The position numbers and the translations under genes were made by a program. A stretch of 21,697 nt of DNA. Source: an uncultured Austwickia sp. (GTDB taxonomy: Bacteria > Actinomycetota > Actinomycetes > Actinomycetales > Dermatophilaceae). The notes beneath the pieces were generated by a model. It was given only the letters and a program-made list of their open reading frames with translations. It searched no databases and was not told where the DNA came from. The DNA lies in NCBI GenBank assembly GCA_934678955.1, contig CAKUSI010000029.1:1-21697 (forward strand). The letters are read 5' to 3'. This document shows, piece after piece, positions 1 to 7,287 of the stretch; within the stretch, counting starts at the first letter, position 1, and each line of letters begins with the position of its first letter.

Positions 1-19
1 CAGGTCGAGCCGACCTGCC

Positions 20-25
20 TACACT
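20..25 (+). promoter_or_regulatory. -10 element of a leaderless promoter for the toxin-antitoxin operon
   Basis: TACACT matches the actinobacterial TANNNT -10 consensus and ends 6 nt before the ATG at 32, so transcription would begin at or next to the start codon. No Shine-Dalgarno sequence is visible in the 6 nt between. The -35 would lie at or beyond the left edge of the window. Confidence 0.45.
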
Positions 26-31
26 GATGGC

Positions 32-277
32 ATGTCACTGAGCGCATCTGAGTTCTACGAAGCAGGGATGTCGTTGCCTCCTGCGGTGCGCAAAGACGTC
101 GCGCTGCGGCTCTTGGATTCGGTGGTACGAGATCCGTCGTTCGATGCGGCGGCGGAAGAATGGCTGAACACAGCGGCTGCAGATGCGTACGACGCGCTCA
201 GAACCGAACCCTCGCGTGCGATCCCGGCCGACGATGTGCGCGCTCATTTCGAAGCAAAGTGGGCCGCCCGTTCATGA
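32..277 (+). CDS. Addiction-module antitoxin (PF09720-like, RelB/ParD role)
   Basis: An 81-residue acidic protein immediately before a ParE/RelE-like toxin. Its layout resembles the short 'putative addiction module component' antitoxins: an N-terminal helical part (SLPPAVRKDVALRLLDSV, about residues 14-31), an EEWL stretch near residue 42 and a C-terminal IPADDVRAHFEAKWAARS segment that in this family wraps around the toxin. The role expected from the family is to bind and neutralise the toxin and to autoregulate the operon. The stop codon overlaps the toxin start (ATGA at 274-277), as expected for coupled translation. No obvious ribbon-helix-helix or HTH DNA-binding domain is seen. The family call rests on pattern and context, so a different small antitoxin family remains possible. 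Confidence 0.75.
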   Translation: MSLSASEFYEAGMSLPPAVRKDVALRLLDSVVRDPSFDAAAEEWLNTAAADAYDALRTEPSRAIPADDVRAHFEAKWAARS

Positions 278-642
278 CGGGCGAGATCCACTACACGCCT
301 GAGGCCGAGCGACAACTCCACCAATTGGATGAGTGGATCACCGAAAAGGCGTCGGGCGACATCGCGCGTCGGTTCGTGCTCGCGGTCATGACTCATTGCG
401 AAGGCATCCTGGCATTCCCGAAGGCTGGCCGGAACCGCAACGACGTCCGGCCAGGCTTACGGACGACCACGTTCAAGAAGCGGACATTGGTTGCTTACTA
501 CGTGGACGACTCGTCCGAACATCTGGTGGTCAACGTCATCGGTATCTTCCATGGCGGGCAGAACTGGGAGGGCGCGCTGGCGGCGGACGGGGGTCGGTTC
601 GCCGCTACTCTGCCGCCGTACCCCGAAACGGAGCAGCCATGA
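274..642 (+). CDS. ParE/RelE-superfamily toxin
   Basis: The start ATG at 274 is chosen because it overlaps the antitoxin stop (ATGA) and begins exactly where ParE similarity begins; the frame is open further upstream but only as a shadow of the antitoxin. The 122-residue product shows the ParE/RelE fold pattern: IHYTPEAERQLHQLDEWI at the N-terminus, a central FPKAGRNRNDVRPGLRTTTF (GR...RPGLR) segment around residues 48-67, a strand ending in RTLVAYYVDD, and a final VVNVIGIFHGGQNW strand matching the usual 'I.HG.r.w'. Family members poison DNA gyrase (ParE) or cut mRNA on the ribosome (RelE), and the sequence does not decide which. About 20 residues after the conserved core (AADGGRFAATLPPYPETEQP) are an unusual tail. 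The stop overlaps the thioesterase start. Confidence 0.82.
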   Translation: MTGEIHYTPEAERQLHQLDEWITEKASGDIARRFVLAVMTHCEGILAFPKAGRNRNDVRPGLRTTTFKKRTLVAYYVDDSSEHLVVNVIGIFHGGQNWEGALAADGGRFAATLPPYPETEQP

Positions 643-1142
643 CCTCCTTCTCCACCGACTTCTCGACCGAGCAGATCGAGCCGACGCCGCCGTTCGCGAA
701 CCCCGACCAGGAGCTGATCCACAAGTTCCTGGCCGACGGCGCCCACCCGATCCCGTTCGACGCCAACCCGATGGTTCGGGCCTTGCACGCGTCGCTGCAC
801 GCCGTGGACCTTGCCAAGGGCCGGGTGGAGCTGGCGTTTGAGCCCGATCCCCTGTTCATCCAGGGCACCGGGGTGCTCCAGGGCGGGGCACTGACCGCCA
901 TGCTCGACTTCGCCATGGCCTTCGCCACGCTCGCGTACCTGCCGGTCGGCGCCTCCTGCGCCACCATCAACCTGAGCACCGCGTTCGTCCGCGTCGCGCC
1001 GCAGGGACGCTACCTCGCGATCGGCGAGGTGGAGAAGGCCGGCCGCCAGATCGCGTACACGCACGCCCGGCTCATCCGGGAGGACCGCGGTCACGTCGTC
1101 ACCACTGCGACCTCCACACTCGTGGTGGTGCCGCCGCGCTGA
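639..1142 (+). CDS. PaaI-family hotdog thioesterase
   Basis: The 167-residue product has a single hotdog domain from about residue 43 on. GVLQGGALTAMLDFAMAFA (residues 78-96) corresponds to the 'hGG' loop and central helix of PaaI/acyl-CoA thioesterases, with Gln81 where many members have His, followed by the TINLSTAFVRVAPQGRYLAIGEVEKAGRQ strand region. The expected reaction is acyl- or aryl-CoA hydrolysis in the cytoplasm; the substrate cannot be inferred. The ATG at 639 overlaps the toxin stop (ATGA) and has a GGAG at 630-633, so it can be translated both by coupling and on its own. The first ~40 residues (Thr/Ser/Pro-rich) lie outside the fold. Its place as third gene of a toxin-antitoxin operon is odd. 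Confidence 0.85.
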   Translation: MTSFSTDFSTEQIEPTPPFANPDQELIHKFLADGAHPIPFDANPMVRALHASLHAVDLAKGRVELAFEPDPLFIQGTGVLQGGALTAMLDFAMAFATLAYLPVGASCATINLSTAFVRVAPQGRYLAIGEVEKAGRQIAYTHARLIREDRGHVVTTATSTLVVVPPR

Positions 1143-1154
1143 GCGCGGGGCGGT

Positions 1155-1171
1155 CCCCCACACCAAGGGGG
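1155..1171 (+). terminator. Possible terminator hairpin after the thioesterase
   Basis: CCCCC at 1155-1159 pairs with GGGGG at 1167-1171 across a 7-nt loop, 12 nt after the thioesterase stop. No U-tract follows, so this is only a weak candidate. Confidence 0.25.
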
Positions 1172-1214
1172 CAGTCCCGGGTCCAACGAAGCCCGGCCGA
1201 GGACTCCCCATGAG

Positions 1215-1244
1215 GGCCAACCCCGGTCCGGCCAATCCCGGGCC
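1215..1244 (+). promoter_or_regulatory. Two 15-bp GGCCAA repeats upstream of the Ehr operon
   Basis: Two tandem 15-bp units, GGCCAACCCCGGTCC (1215-1229) and GGCCAATCCCGGGCC (1230-1244), match at 13 of 15 positions. Each reads as GG-N-CC ... GG-N-CC. The second unit covers the position expected for a -35 box of the candidate promoter whose -10 is TAGGCT at 1264-1269. That is typical of an activator site for a response regulator. The regulator is not identified. Confidence 0.4.
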
Positions 1245-1263
1245 CCTTGTCGGTGCGGACCCG

Positions 1264-1269
1264 TAGGCT
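1264..1269 (+). promoter_or_regulatory. Candidate -10 element of the Ehr operon promoter
   Basis: TAGGCT fits TANNNT. There is no recognisable -35 at 17-18 nt upstream (that position lies in GGGCCC), which would fit an activator-dependent promoter. If used, the transcript would carry a leader of roughly 90 nt before the GTG at 1369. Confidence 0.35.
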
Positions 1270-1368
1270 GGCGCAGGACACCCCACCCGGGCTGAGGGCC
1301 CACGGCCCGCCACGAACGAGCGCGCCCTCTCCCGCCGTATCCACCCCGTCCCACCCGCGAGCTGCCTC

Positions 1369-1929
1369 GTGAACCCGCTTCGCCTCGTACGTCTGATCCG
1401 GGACGCCGGCCGCATCGCCGAGCCCGCGCCCCCCGCCCCGACCGCCGCGCCGGCTCCAGCTGGACCTGCCATCGGAACCGGCCGGTCCCTCCCGGTCGCC
1501 GACGACAATCCCGACCGGACGCCACAGTGCCCGCGCGCGCTCCGCGGCTCCGTCCACGTCCGCCACGTCGACGTCGGGTCCTGCAACGGGTGCGAGATCG
1601 AGGTCGGGCAGGCATTCGGGCCGGTCTACGACGTGGATCGGTACGGCGTCCACCTGGTCGCCTCGCCCCGGCACGCCGACGTCCTCGCCGTCACCGGCGT
1701 CGTCACCCACAACATGCGAGCCCCCCTGGAGCGCACGCTCGACGCCACCCCGCGGCCCCGAATGGTCGTCGCGATCGGCGACTGCGCGTGCGACGGGGGC
1801 GAGTTCGTCGGCGCCTACGGTGTGGTCGGGGCCGTCGGCGACGTCGTACCCGTCGACCTGCAGGTCCCCGGTTGCCCGCCAACCCCCGACGAGATCGTCG
1901 CGGCGCTGCGCCGCGTCTCGGGCCGGTGA
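1369..1929 (+). CDS. Ehr complex small subunit (NuoB/HycG/HyfI-like, [4Fe-4S])
   Basis: This 186-residue iron-sulfur subunit is related to NuoB of complex I and HycG/HyfI of group 4 hydrogenases. The cluster ligands are visible: Cys72 and Cys75 in GSCNGCEIEV, Cys139 in GDCACDGG and Cys169 in VPGCPPTP, the pattern for the proximal (N2-type) [4Fe-4S] cluster. The CxxC spacing is hydrogenase-like, whereas NuoB has adjacent cysteines. Residues 1-20 form a short amphipathic start typical of the family, and a Pro/Ala-rich linker (about 19-60) with an extra Cys54 precedes the core, making the protein longer at the N-terminus than a minimal HycG. The GTG at 1369 is the chosen start. Its role is electron transfer at the interface between the large subunit and the membrane arm. 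The stop overlaps the next start (GTGA at 1926-1929). Confidence 0.9.
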   Translation: MNPLRLVRLIRDAGRIAEPAPPAPTAAPAPAGPAIGTGRSLPVADDNPDRTPQCPRALRGSVHVRHVDVGSCNGCEIEVGQAFGPVYDVDRYGVHLVASPRHADVLAVTGVVTHNMRAPLERTLDATPRPRMVVAIGDCACDGGEFVGAYGVVGAVGDVVPVDLQVPGCPPTPDEIVAALRRVSGR

Positions 1930-3962
1930 TCGCGGTGATCGCTGTGGACGCGCCGCTCACGCCGGCCACGGGGCTCGCGATCCAGACCGCACTCGCCGCC
2001 CTCGGGGTGGCGTTGGCCGTGATCACCCGCGGACGGACCCGCAACACCCTGGCCGGAGGTGCCTGCACCCTCCTCGGGCTCGTCGGCCTGGCCACCGGGA
2101 TCGCCGCGATGCGCCAGCCCGGCGCGGACGGCGTGCACCTCACCCTCCCCCTACCCGGGCTGGGCGTGGAGTTCGCGCCGACCCCGCTCGGCGGCGTGTT
2201 CATGGCGCTGGTAGGCGGCGTGGGCGCCGTCGTCGCGCTCGCCGGCATCGGCTGCGCGCACGGACCCGCCGCGAGCCGCACCGCGTGGAGTGCCCTCGCG
2301 CTCTTCCTCCTCGGCATGCAGCTCGTGCCCGCGGCCGCGGACGTGGTCGCGTTCCTCCTGGCCTGGGAGATCATGGCGCTGGCCTCGACCGTGCTGATCC
2401 TGGCCGAGCACGCCGCGCGCGCGCAGGTCCGGGAGGCGGCGATCTGGTACGCGGTCATGACCCACCTGTCGATGGTGGCCCTGCTCGCCGGTTTCGCGCT
2501 GCTCGCGGCCCACGCGGGCAGCACCTCGTTCTCCCGGATCGCCGCCGACCCCCCGCAGGGTGCGGCCGCGTCGCTCGCGTTCGTACTCCTGGTGGTCGGG
2601 TTCGCCACGAAAGCCGGCCTGGTGCCCGTGCACGTATGGAAGCCGCGGGCCGACCCCGAGGCGCCGAGCCACGTGGCGGCGGCCACCAGCGCGGCCACGG
2701 TGAAGATGGGCGTGTACGGAATCCTGCTCACCACCGCGCTGCTGGGCCCGGGCCCGCGATGGTGGGCCGTCCTGCTCACGGTGCTCGGCGCGGCCTCGGC
2801 CCTCTACGGGATCCTGCAGGCGAGCGTGACCAGCGACATCAAGCGGTTGCTCGCCTACTCCACGACGGAGAACGTCGGGCTCATCGTGGCCGCCATCGGC
2901 ATGGCGGGCGTGCTCCGGGGCGCCGGCCAGCCGGGTGTCGCCGACGTGGCGCTGGTGTCCGCGCTGCTGCTCGCCGTGAGCCACGCGGCCTTCAAGACCG
3001 TGCTGTTCCTCGGGGCGGGCGCGATCGAGCTCTACACGGGCTACCGCGACCTGGACGACCTCGGCGGCCTCCTGGCCCACCGCCCGATCACCGCCTGGAC
3101 GTTCGGGTTCGCCGCCGCCGGCGCCTGCGCGCTGCCGATCACCGGGGGGTTCGTCGCCGAGTGGGTTCTGCTGCAGGCCCTGATCCACGCCGACGGGCGG
3201 GCGGACGGCGTCCTCGCCGTGCTCGCGCCCCTGACCTTGGGGATCCTCGCCCTGACGATCGGGCTGGGCCTCATGACGTTCGTGAAGGCCTGGGGCGTCG
3301 CCTTCCTGGCGCGCGCCCGGCAGCCGTGGCGGGATTCCGCCCAGGGCGGCGGTCGGCAGAGCCGCACGCTCGGGGCGGCGCAGATCGTCGGCGCCGCGGT
3401 CGTCCTGGGCAGCGGGTTGATCGCGGGCCCGCTGGCCCGGGGCCTCGGGGAGGCAGTCGGGGCGACCGGGATCGACGCGGTCGGCCCCCTCGGGCTGGCC
3501 CTGCCCGCGGTGGACGCGCTGCTCGACCCCGCGGCCCTCACCCTCCTGGTCCTGGGCCTGGCCGTCCCGACCCTGCTGGTGGTCGCGGCCCTGCGCTCGC
3601 GCGCGCCCCGCCGCGCGGTGGAGCTGCCCTGGGGGTGCGGCGGGGTCCGTACATCACCGCGGATGGAGTACACGGCGACGTCGTACGCGGAGCCACTCGT
3701 ACGCATCTTCGGCGACGCGCTCCACCCGAAGCGCAGCGTGATCGTCGAGGCCGCCGACGACGCCGCGCTGCTCGCCTACACCGTGACCTACCGCCAGCAG
3801 GTGAGCGACGTCGTCGAGGAGAAGGCGTACGCGCCGCTGACCCGCGCGGCGAGCGCGGCGGGCGACGCCGCGCGCCGCGTCCAGAACGGCAGCATCCACC
3901 GCTACCTGGCCTTCGGATTCGTGGCGCTGCTGGTCGTCCTCGCGGTGGTGACGCTGTGGTGA
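1926..3962 (+). CDS. Ehr membrane subunit, HyfB/NuoL-like antiporter subunit
   Basis: A 678-residue polytopic protein of the Mrp-antiporter/NuoL-M-N family. The start is the GTG at 1926 overlapping the preceding TGA; the open frame extends upstream only as a shadow. Proton-channel residues of the family are in place: Glu148 in AWEIMALAS, Lys229 in GFATKAGLVPVHVW, Lys260 in TSAATVKMGVYG and Lys357 in SHAAFKTVLFLGAG. After about residue 560 it carries the HyfB-type C-terminal part (VELPWGCGGVRTSPRMEYTA...) with one last membrane helix at about 657-676. It is the likely ion-pumping arm of the complex. It lies 19 nt before the NuoH-like gene. The mycobacterial equivalent is Rv0083, from memory of that locus. 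Confidence 0.9.
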   Translation: MIAVIAVDAPLTPATGLAIQTALAALGVALAVITRGRTRNTLAGGACTLLGLVGLATGIAAMRQPGADGVHLTLPLPGLGVEFAPTPLGGVFMALVGGVGAVVALAGIGCAHGPAASRTAWSALALFLLGMQLVPAAADVVAFLLAWEIMALASTVLILAEHAARAQVREAAIWYAVMTHLSMVALLAGFALLAAHAGSTSFSRIAADPPQGAAASLAFVLLVVGFATKAGLVPVHVWKPRADPEAPSHVAAATSAATVKMGVYGILLTTALLGPGPRWWAVLLTVLGAASALYGILQASVTSDIKRLLAYSTTENVGLIVAAIGMAGVLRGAGQPGVADVALVSALLLAVSHAAFKTVLFLGAGAIELYTGYRDLDDLGGLLAHRPITAWTFGFAAAGACALPITGGFVAEWVLLQALIHADGRADGVLAVLAPLTLGILALTIGLGLMTFVKAWGVAFLARARQPWRDSAQGGGRQSRTLGAAQIVGAAVVLGSGLIAGPLARGLGEAVGATGIDAVGPLGLALPAVDALLDPAALTLLVLGLAVPTLLVVAALRSRAPRRAVELPWGCGGVRTSPRMEYTATSYAEPLVRIFGDALHPKRSVIVEAADDAALLAYTVTYRQQVSDVVEEKAYAPLTRAASAAGDAARRVQNGSIHRYLAFGFVALLVVLAVVTLW

Positions 3963-3981
3963 GGATGCTGGTGATGACGAC

Positions 3982-4941
3982 GTGGTGAACACCGAGGCGG
4001 TCGGCGCGATCACGGCCCTGGTCCTGCAGGTCCTGCTCGTCGCAGCGCTGACCCCGCTGCTGGTGGGCGTGATGCGCCAGGTCCGGGCCCGGATGGAGGG
4101 TCGCGTCGGGGCCGGCGTCCTGCAGCCCTACCGCGACCTGCGCAAGCTCGCGGCCAAGGAGCCGCTCGCGGCGGGTGGCTCCAGCCCGCTCCTGCGGGCC
4201 GCCCCGGTCGTCCTCGTGGTGGCGGGGCTCGCCCTGATCGCGCTGGTCCCGCTGCTGGGCACGGTCTCCCCCACGCGGCTGCCTGCGGACCTCTTCGTCG
4301 TGGTCGCGTTCCTGCTGGTGGGCACCGTGACGCTCGCGGCGCTCGGCCTGGAGCACGGCACCGCCTTCGGGGGTATGGGCTCGTCGCGGCACATGATGAT
4401 CGCGGCGCTCGTCGAGCCGACCGTGCTGGTCTCGGTCTACGCCCTCTCGATCCGGGCCGGCACGTCCGACCTCTCCCAGATCGTGGCCGCCCGCGTCGCC
4501 GACCCGGTGTCGGTCCTGGCGCCCGCTGGCATGCTCGCCGTCGTGGCCCTCGTGGTCGTGGTCCTCGCCGAGTGCGGCCGGCTGCCCGTCGACAACCCGA
4601 GCACCCACCTCGAGCTGACGATGGTCCACGAGGCGATGCTGCTGGAGAGCGGCGGCCGGGACCTGGCGCTGCTGGAGTTCGGCTCGTGGCTGCGGCTGGC
4701 CGCGCTGCTGGGCCTCGTCGCCAACCTGACGCTGCCGTGGGGCATCGCCGCCGACGCCACCCTGGCGGCGCTCGCGGTCGGGGCGCTGGCGATCACCGGC
4801 AAGCTGCTGGTCGTGGGCGCGCTCGTCGCCGCCGCCGAAGTGTTCCTCGCGAAGCTGCGGCTCTTCCGCGTCCCCGAGTTGCTCGCCGGGTCGTTCACGC
4901 TCGGTTTCCTCGCCGTCACCGCCTCCTACCTCACCGCCTGA
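3982..4941 (+). CDS. Ehr membrane subunit, HycD/HyfC/NuoH-like
   Basis: A 319-residue polytopic membrane protein of the NuoH (respiratory chain subunit 1) family, HycD branch. Visible signatures are PYRDLRKLAAKEPL (residues 49-62), GGMGSSRHMMIAALVEPTVL (130-149) and the acidic cytoplasmic loop AECGRLPVDNPSTHLELTMV (196-215) followed by HEAMLLESG. In complex I this loop shapes the E-channel and the quinone chamber. Two consecutive GTG codons (3982, 3985) are possible starts and there is no nearby in-frame ATG; GTG at 3982 is given here. The protein anchors the peripheral arm to the pumping subunits. It follows the HyfB-like gene by 19 nt and is 6 nt before the HyfE-like gene. Confidence 0.9.
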   Translation: MVNTEAVGAITALVLQVLLVAALTPLLVGVMRQVRARMEGRVGAGVLQPYRDLRKLAAKEPLAAGGSSPLLRAAPVVLVVAGLALIALVPLLGTVSPTRLPADLFVVVAFLLVGTVTLAALGLEHGTAFGGMGSSRHMMIAALVEPTVLVSVYALSIRAGTSDLSQIVAARVADPVSVLAPAGMLAVVALVVVVLAECGRLPVDNPSTHLELTMVHEAMLLESGGRDLALLEFGSWLRLAALLGLVANLTLPWGIAADATLAALAVGALAITGKLLVVGALVAAAEVFLAKLRLFRVPELLAGSFTLGFLAVTASYLTA

Positions 4942-4947
4942 GCCGCC

Positions 4948-5646
4948 ATGCCCGACGCCCTCCTCACCCAACTGGTCGCCTTCACGACCGGCGCGCTGCT
5001 GCTCACCGCGGTGCTGCAGACGTGGCGGCGCTCGCTGCCCGCGTCCGTGCGCCTCCTGGTGCTCCAGGGGCTGGCCCTCGCGGGCCTTGTGGCGACGCTC
5101 GGCGCCCGCGAGGGGCACGCCGAGGTCCTGGTGATGGCCGCGGTCCTCGCCGGCGTCAAGGGCGTCGCGCTCCCGTGGGCGCTGCTGCGGACCGCTCGCA
5201 CCACCGGCGAGACCGGGGAGGAGCCCGGCGACAACCACCCGGTGCTCGGGGCGCTCGCAGCCGCCGGGCTGACAATGCTGGCGTACGCCGTGAGCCAGCC
5301 GGTCGTGGCCGCCGTCCGCGGGCTGCGGGCCGGCGCCGGCGAGCCCACGCCCTGGGACGAGGCGGCCGCGCTGGCGGTGCCGGTGGGGATGGCCCTCGTG
5401 CTCATCGGCCTCGCCATCCTGCTCCTGCGGCGCACCGCGCTGAGTCAGCTCGTCGGATTCCTCGTGCTGGACAACGGCATCTCGACGATCGCGGTGTTGA
5501 CCTCCGGCGGGCTGCCCCTGACGGTCGAGCTGGGCGTCCTGCTCGACGTGCTGCTCGTGATCCTCATCCTGCGCGTCCTGGCCGTACGGATGCGTACGGA
5601 GACCGGGGCCACCGCCCTGGACGGCCTGAGGGAGTTGCGCGACTAG
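4948..5646 (+). CDS. Ehr membrane subunit, HyfE-like (NuoK-related)
   Basis: This 232-residue hydrophobic protein sits where HyfE sits in hydrogenase-4 operons and where HycP (Rv0085) sits in the mycobacterial locus. Several membrane helices are evident (about 10-25, 34-50, 57-77, 97-120, 138-160, 165-190 and 190-210). The C-terminal half carries the NuoK-like LIGLAILLLRRTALSQLVGF and LDNGISTIAVLTSGGLPLTV segments that recur in HyfE. An acidic loop (TGETGEEPGDNHP, about residues 88-100) separates the helices. The start ATG at 4948 is 6 nt after the preceding stop, and the stop (TAG) is immediately followed by the ATG of the next gene. It likely contributes to the ion path of the membrane arm. 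Confidence 0.8.
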   Translation: MPDALLTQLVAFTTGALLLTAVLQTWRRSLPASVRLLVLQGLALAGLVATLGAREGHAEVLVMAAVLAGVKGVALPWALLRTARTTGETGEEPGDNHPVLGALAAAGLTMLAYAVSQPVVAAVRGLRAGAGEPTPWDEAAALAVPVGMALVLIGLAILLLRRTALSQLVGFLVLDNGISTIAVLTSGGLPLTVELGVLLDVLLVILILRVLAVRMRTETGATALDGLRELRD

Positions 5647-7287
5647 ATGATCACCGACGTCTCCCCCCTCGCCGCCGCGTGGCTCTGGGTGCCGCTCGCC
5701 GTCCCCGCCCTCGTCGGCGTGCTCGCCGCGCTCGTGCACCGCCGGAGCCGGTGGGCCGCCTACCCCGCCCTGTGCGCCGCGCTCGCGATCCTCGCCTCCG
5801 GGGTCGCCTTGACCCTGCTGGTGCGCGACCACGGACCGATCCTGGCCGCGGGCGGGCTGCTGCGCGCGGACGCTCTTTCGGCGTACATGCTCGCCGTCGT
5901 CGGCCTGGTCGCGACCGTCTGCGTGGCGGGAGGCCTGCCGCAGCGCGGCGACCTCGGGGACCGCAGCCGCGAGGACGGAGCGTTCTGGGCCCTGCTGTGC
6001 GCGTTCCTGGTGGCCATGGGCCTCGCGACGCTCGCCGACAACCTCGGGGTGCTGTGGGTCGGCATCGAGGCAACCACGATCGCGACCGCATTCCTCGTGG
6101 GGCACCGCGGCGGGCGCGCGGCGCTGGAGGCGGCCTGGAAGTACGTGATTCTCGGCTCGGTGGGGGTAGCAATCGCCTTCCTCGGCCTCGTGCTGATCTA
6201 CGCGGCGAGCCTGGCCGGAGGCGCCCCCACACTCTCGTGGGCCGCCCTCGCCGGCGGTCACGCGCTCGACCCCACGCTGGCCCGGATGGGCGTGGGGCTC
6301 GCGGTGTTGGGCTTCGCCACCAAGGCCGGCCTCGCGCCCCTGCACTCCTGGCTGCCGGACGCGCACAGTCAGGCACCGTCCCCGGTGTCCGGCCTCCTGT
6401 CCGGCGTGCTGCTGTCGGTGGCGTTCACGGCGATCCTGCGGGTGCAGGCGATCGCCGACGTCGCGCTCGGCCCCGGGCTGGCCCGCGGATTACTCGTGGT
6501 CGGCGGCCTGGGGTCGCTGGCCGTCGCCGCCCTGCTGACCCTCACCCAGCGGGACTACAAGCGGCTGCTCGCGTACTCCTCCATCGAGCACATGGGCATC
6601 CTCGCGCTCGGGGCGGCGGCGGGCGGCCCGCTCGGCATCGCCGCCGTCCTCCTGCACATCGCCGGCCACGGACTGGCCAAGTCGGCGATGTTCATCGTCG
6701 CCGGGCGGGTCCTGCACTGGACCGGGACGCACAAGGTGGCGGCCGTCCGGGGGATGCTGGCCCGCCGCCCCGACCTCGGGGGGCCGTTCCTCGTGGGGAC
6801 GGCCGCGCTGCTCGGCTTCCCACCGTTCGTCACCTTCGTGACCGAGGTCGCGATCATGATCGCCCTCTGGCGCGCCGGCCTGGCCTGGGTGGCCGCCCTC
6901 GCGCTGGTGCTGCTCCTCGTCGCGTTCGCGGGCATCGGACGACACGTCCTGACGATGACCCTCGGCGTCGAGCCCGTCGAGCCCGTCGAGCCCGTCGCGC
7001 CGGAGGACGAAAACGAGTCGCAGGTCGTCCCCGACGACGGGGGCGTCGGGGGGGCAGGGGGATCGCACCAGTCCATGGGCGGCGACCTGCCCAGCCGGCG
7101 GGCCGATGCCCCGGTCGCGATCGCGCTCACGCTGGCCGCCGCGCTCACGCTCGGCGCCGTGCCGCTGCGGACCGTGCTGCTCGACGCGGCCTCCGTCGTG
7201 CCCGCAGGCCGCGCCGAGCAGGGGGTCGACCAAGGTTTCGAGCAGCGCGTCGAGACGATCTCCTCGCCAGGGGGTGGCGACCGATGA
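5647..7287 (+). CDS. Ehr membrane subunit, HyfF/NuoN-like antiporter subunit
   Basis: This 546-residue protein is the second Mrp/Nuo-type antiporter subunit of the operon. Expected ion-channel residues are Glu141 in LWVGIEATTIATAF, Lys226 in GFATKAGLAPLHSWLPDAHS and Lys345 in HIAGHGLAKSAMFIVAG. It begins directly after the HyfE-like stop, with GAGGGAG about 12 nt upstream as ribosome binding site. Between the penultimate and last helices (about residues 440-488) it has a long hydrophilic loop beginning with a VEP repeat and rich in Asp/Glu/Gly. After the last helix (about 488-507) a soluble tail of about 39 residues remains. The loop is much longer than a tight turn between helices needs. The stop overlaps the large-subunit start (ATGA). 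Confidence 0.88.
   Translation: MITDVSPLAAAWLWVPLAVPALVGVLAALVHRRSRWAAYPALCAALAILASGVALTLLVRDHGPILAAGGLLRADALSAYMLAVVGLVATVCVAGGLPQRGDLGDRSREDGAFWALLCAFLVAMGLATLADNLGVLWVGIEATTIATAFLVGHRGGRAALEAAWKYVILGSVGVAIAFLGLVLIYAASLAGGAPTLSWAALAGGHALDPTLARMGVGLAVLGFATKAGLAPLHSWLPDAHSQAPSPVSGLLSGVLLSVAFTAILRVQAIADVALGPGLARGLLVVGGLGSLAVAALLTLTQRDYKRLLAYSSIEHMGILALGAAAGGPLGIAAVLLHIAGHGLAKSAMFIVAGRVLHWTGTHKVAAVRGMLARRPDLGGPFLVGTAALLGFPPFVTFVTEVAIMIALWRAGLAWVAALALVLLLVAFAGIGRHVLTMTLGVEPVEPVEPVAPEDENESQVVPDDGGVGGAGGSHQSMGGDLPSRRADAPVAIALTLAAALTLGAVPLRTVLLDAASVVPAGRAEQGVDQGFEQRVETISSPGGGDR
6967..6993 (+). repeat. 9-bp tandem repeat (x3) in the HyfF-like gene
   Basis: GTCGAGCCC occurs three times head to tail, followed by a partial fourth unit (GTCGCG). 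It encodes a VEP repeat at about residues 441-449. Unit length is a multiple of three, so copy-number change would keep the frame. Confidence 0.9.

Noticed and set aside
1170..1250. DosR box upstream of the Ehr operon
   Set aside because: There are AGTCCC/GGACT half-site-like strings, but none forms the full mycobacterial consensus. I report only the tandem repeats.
3538..6366. Very long open frame on the minus strand opposite the Ehr genes
   Set aside because: It translates to Arg/Gly/Glu/His-rich low-complexity sequence with no family resemblance and lies antisense to well-supported membrane proteins. It is a GC-rich shadow frame.
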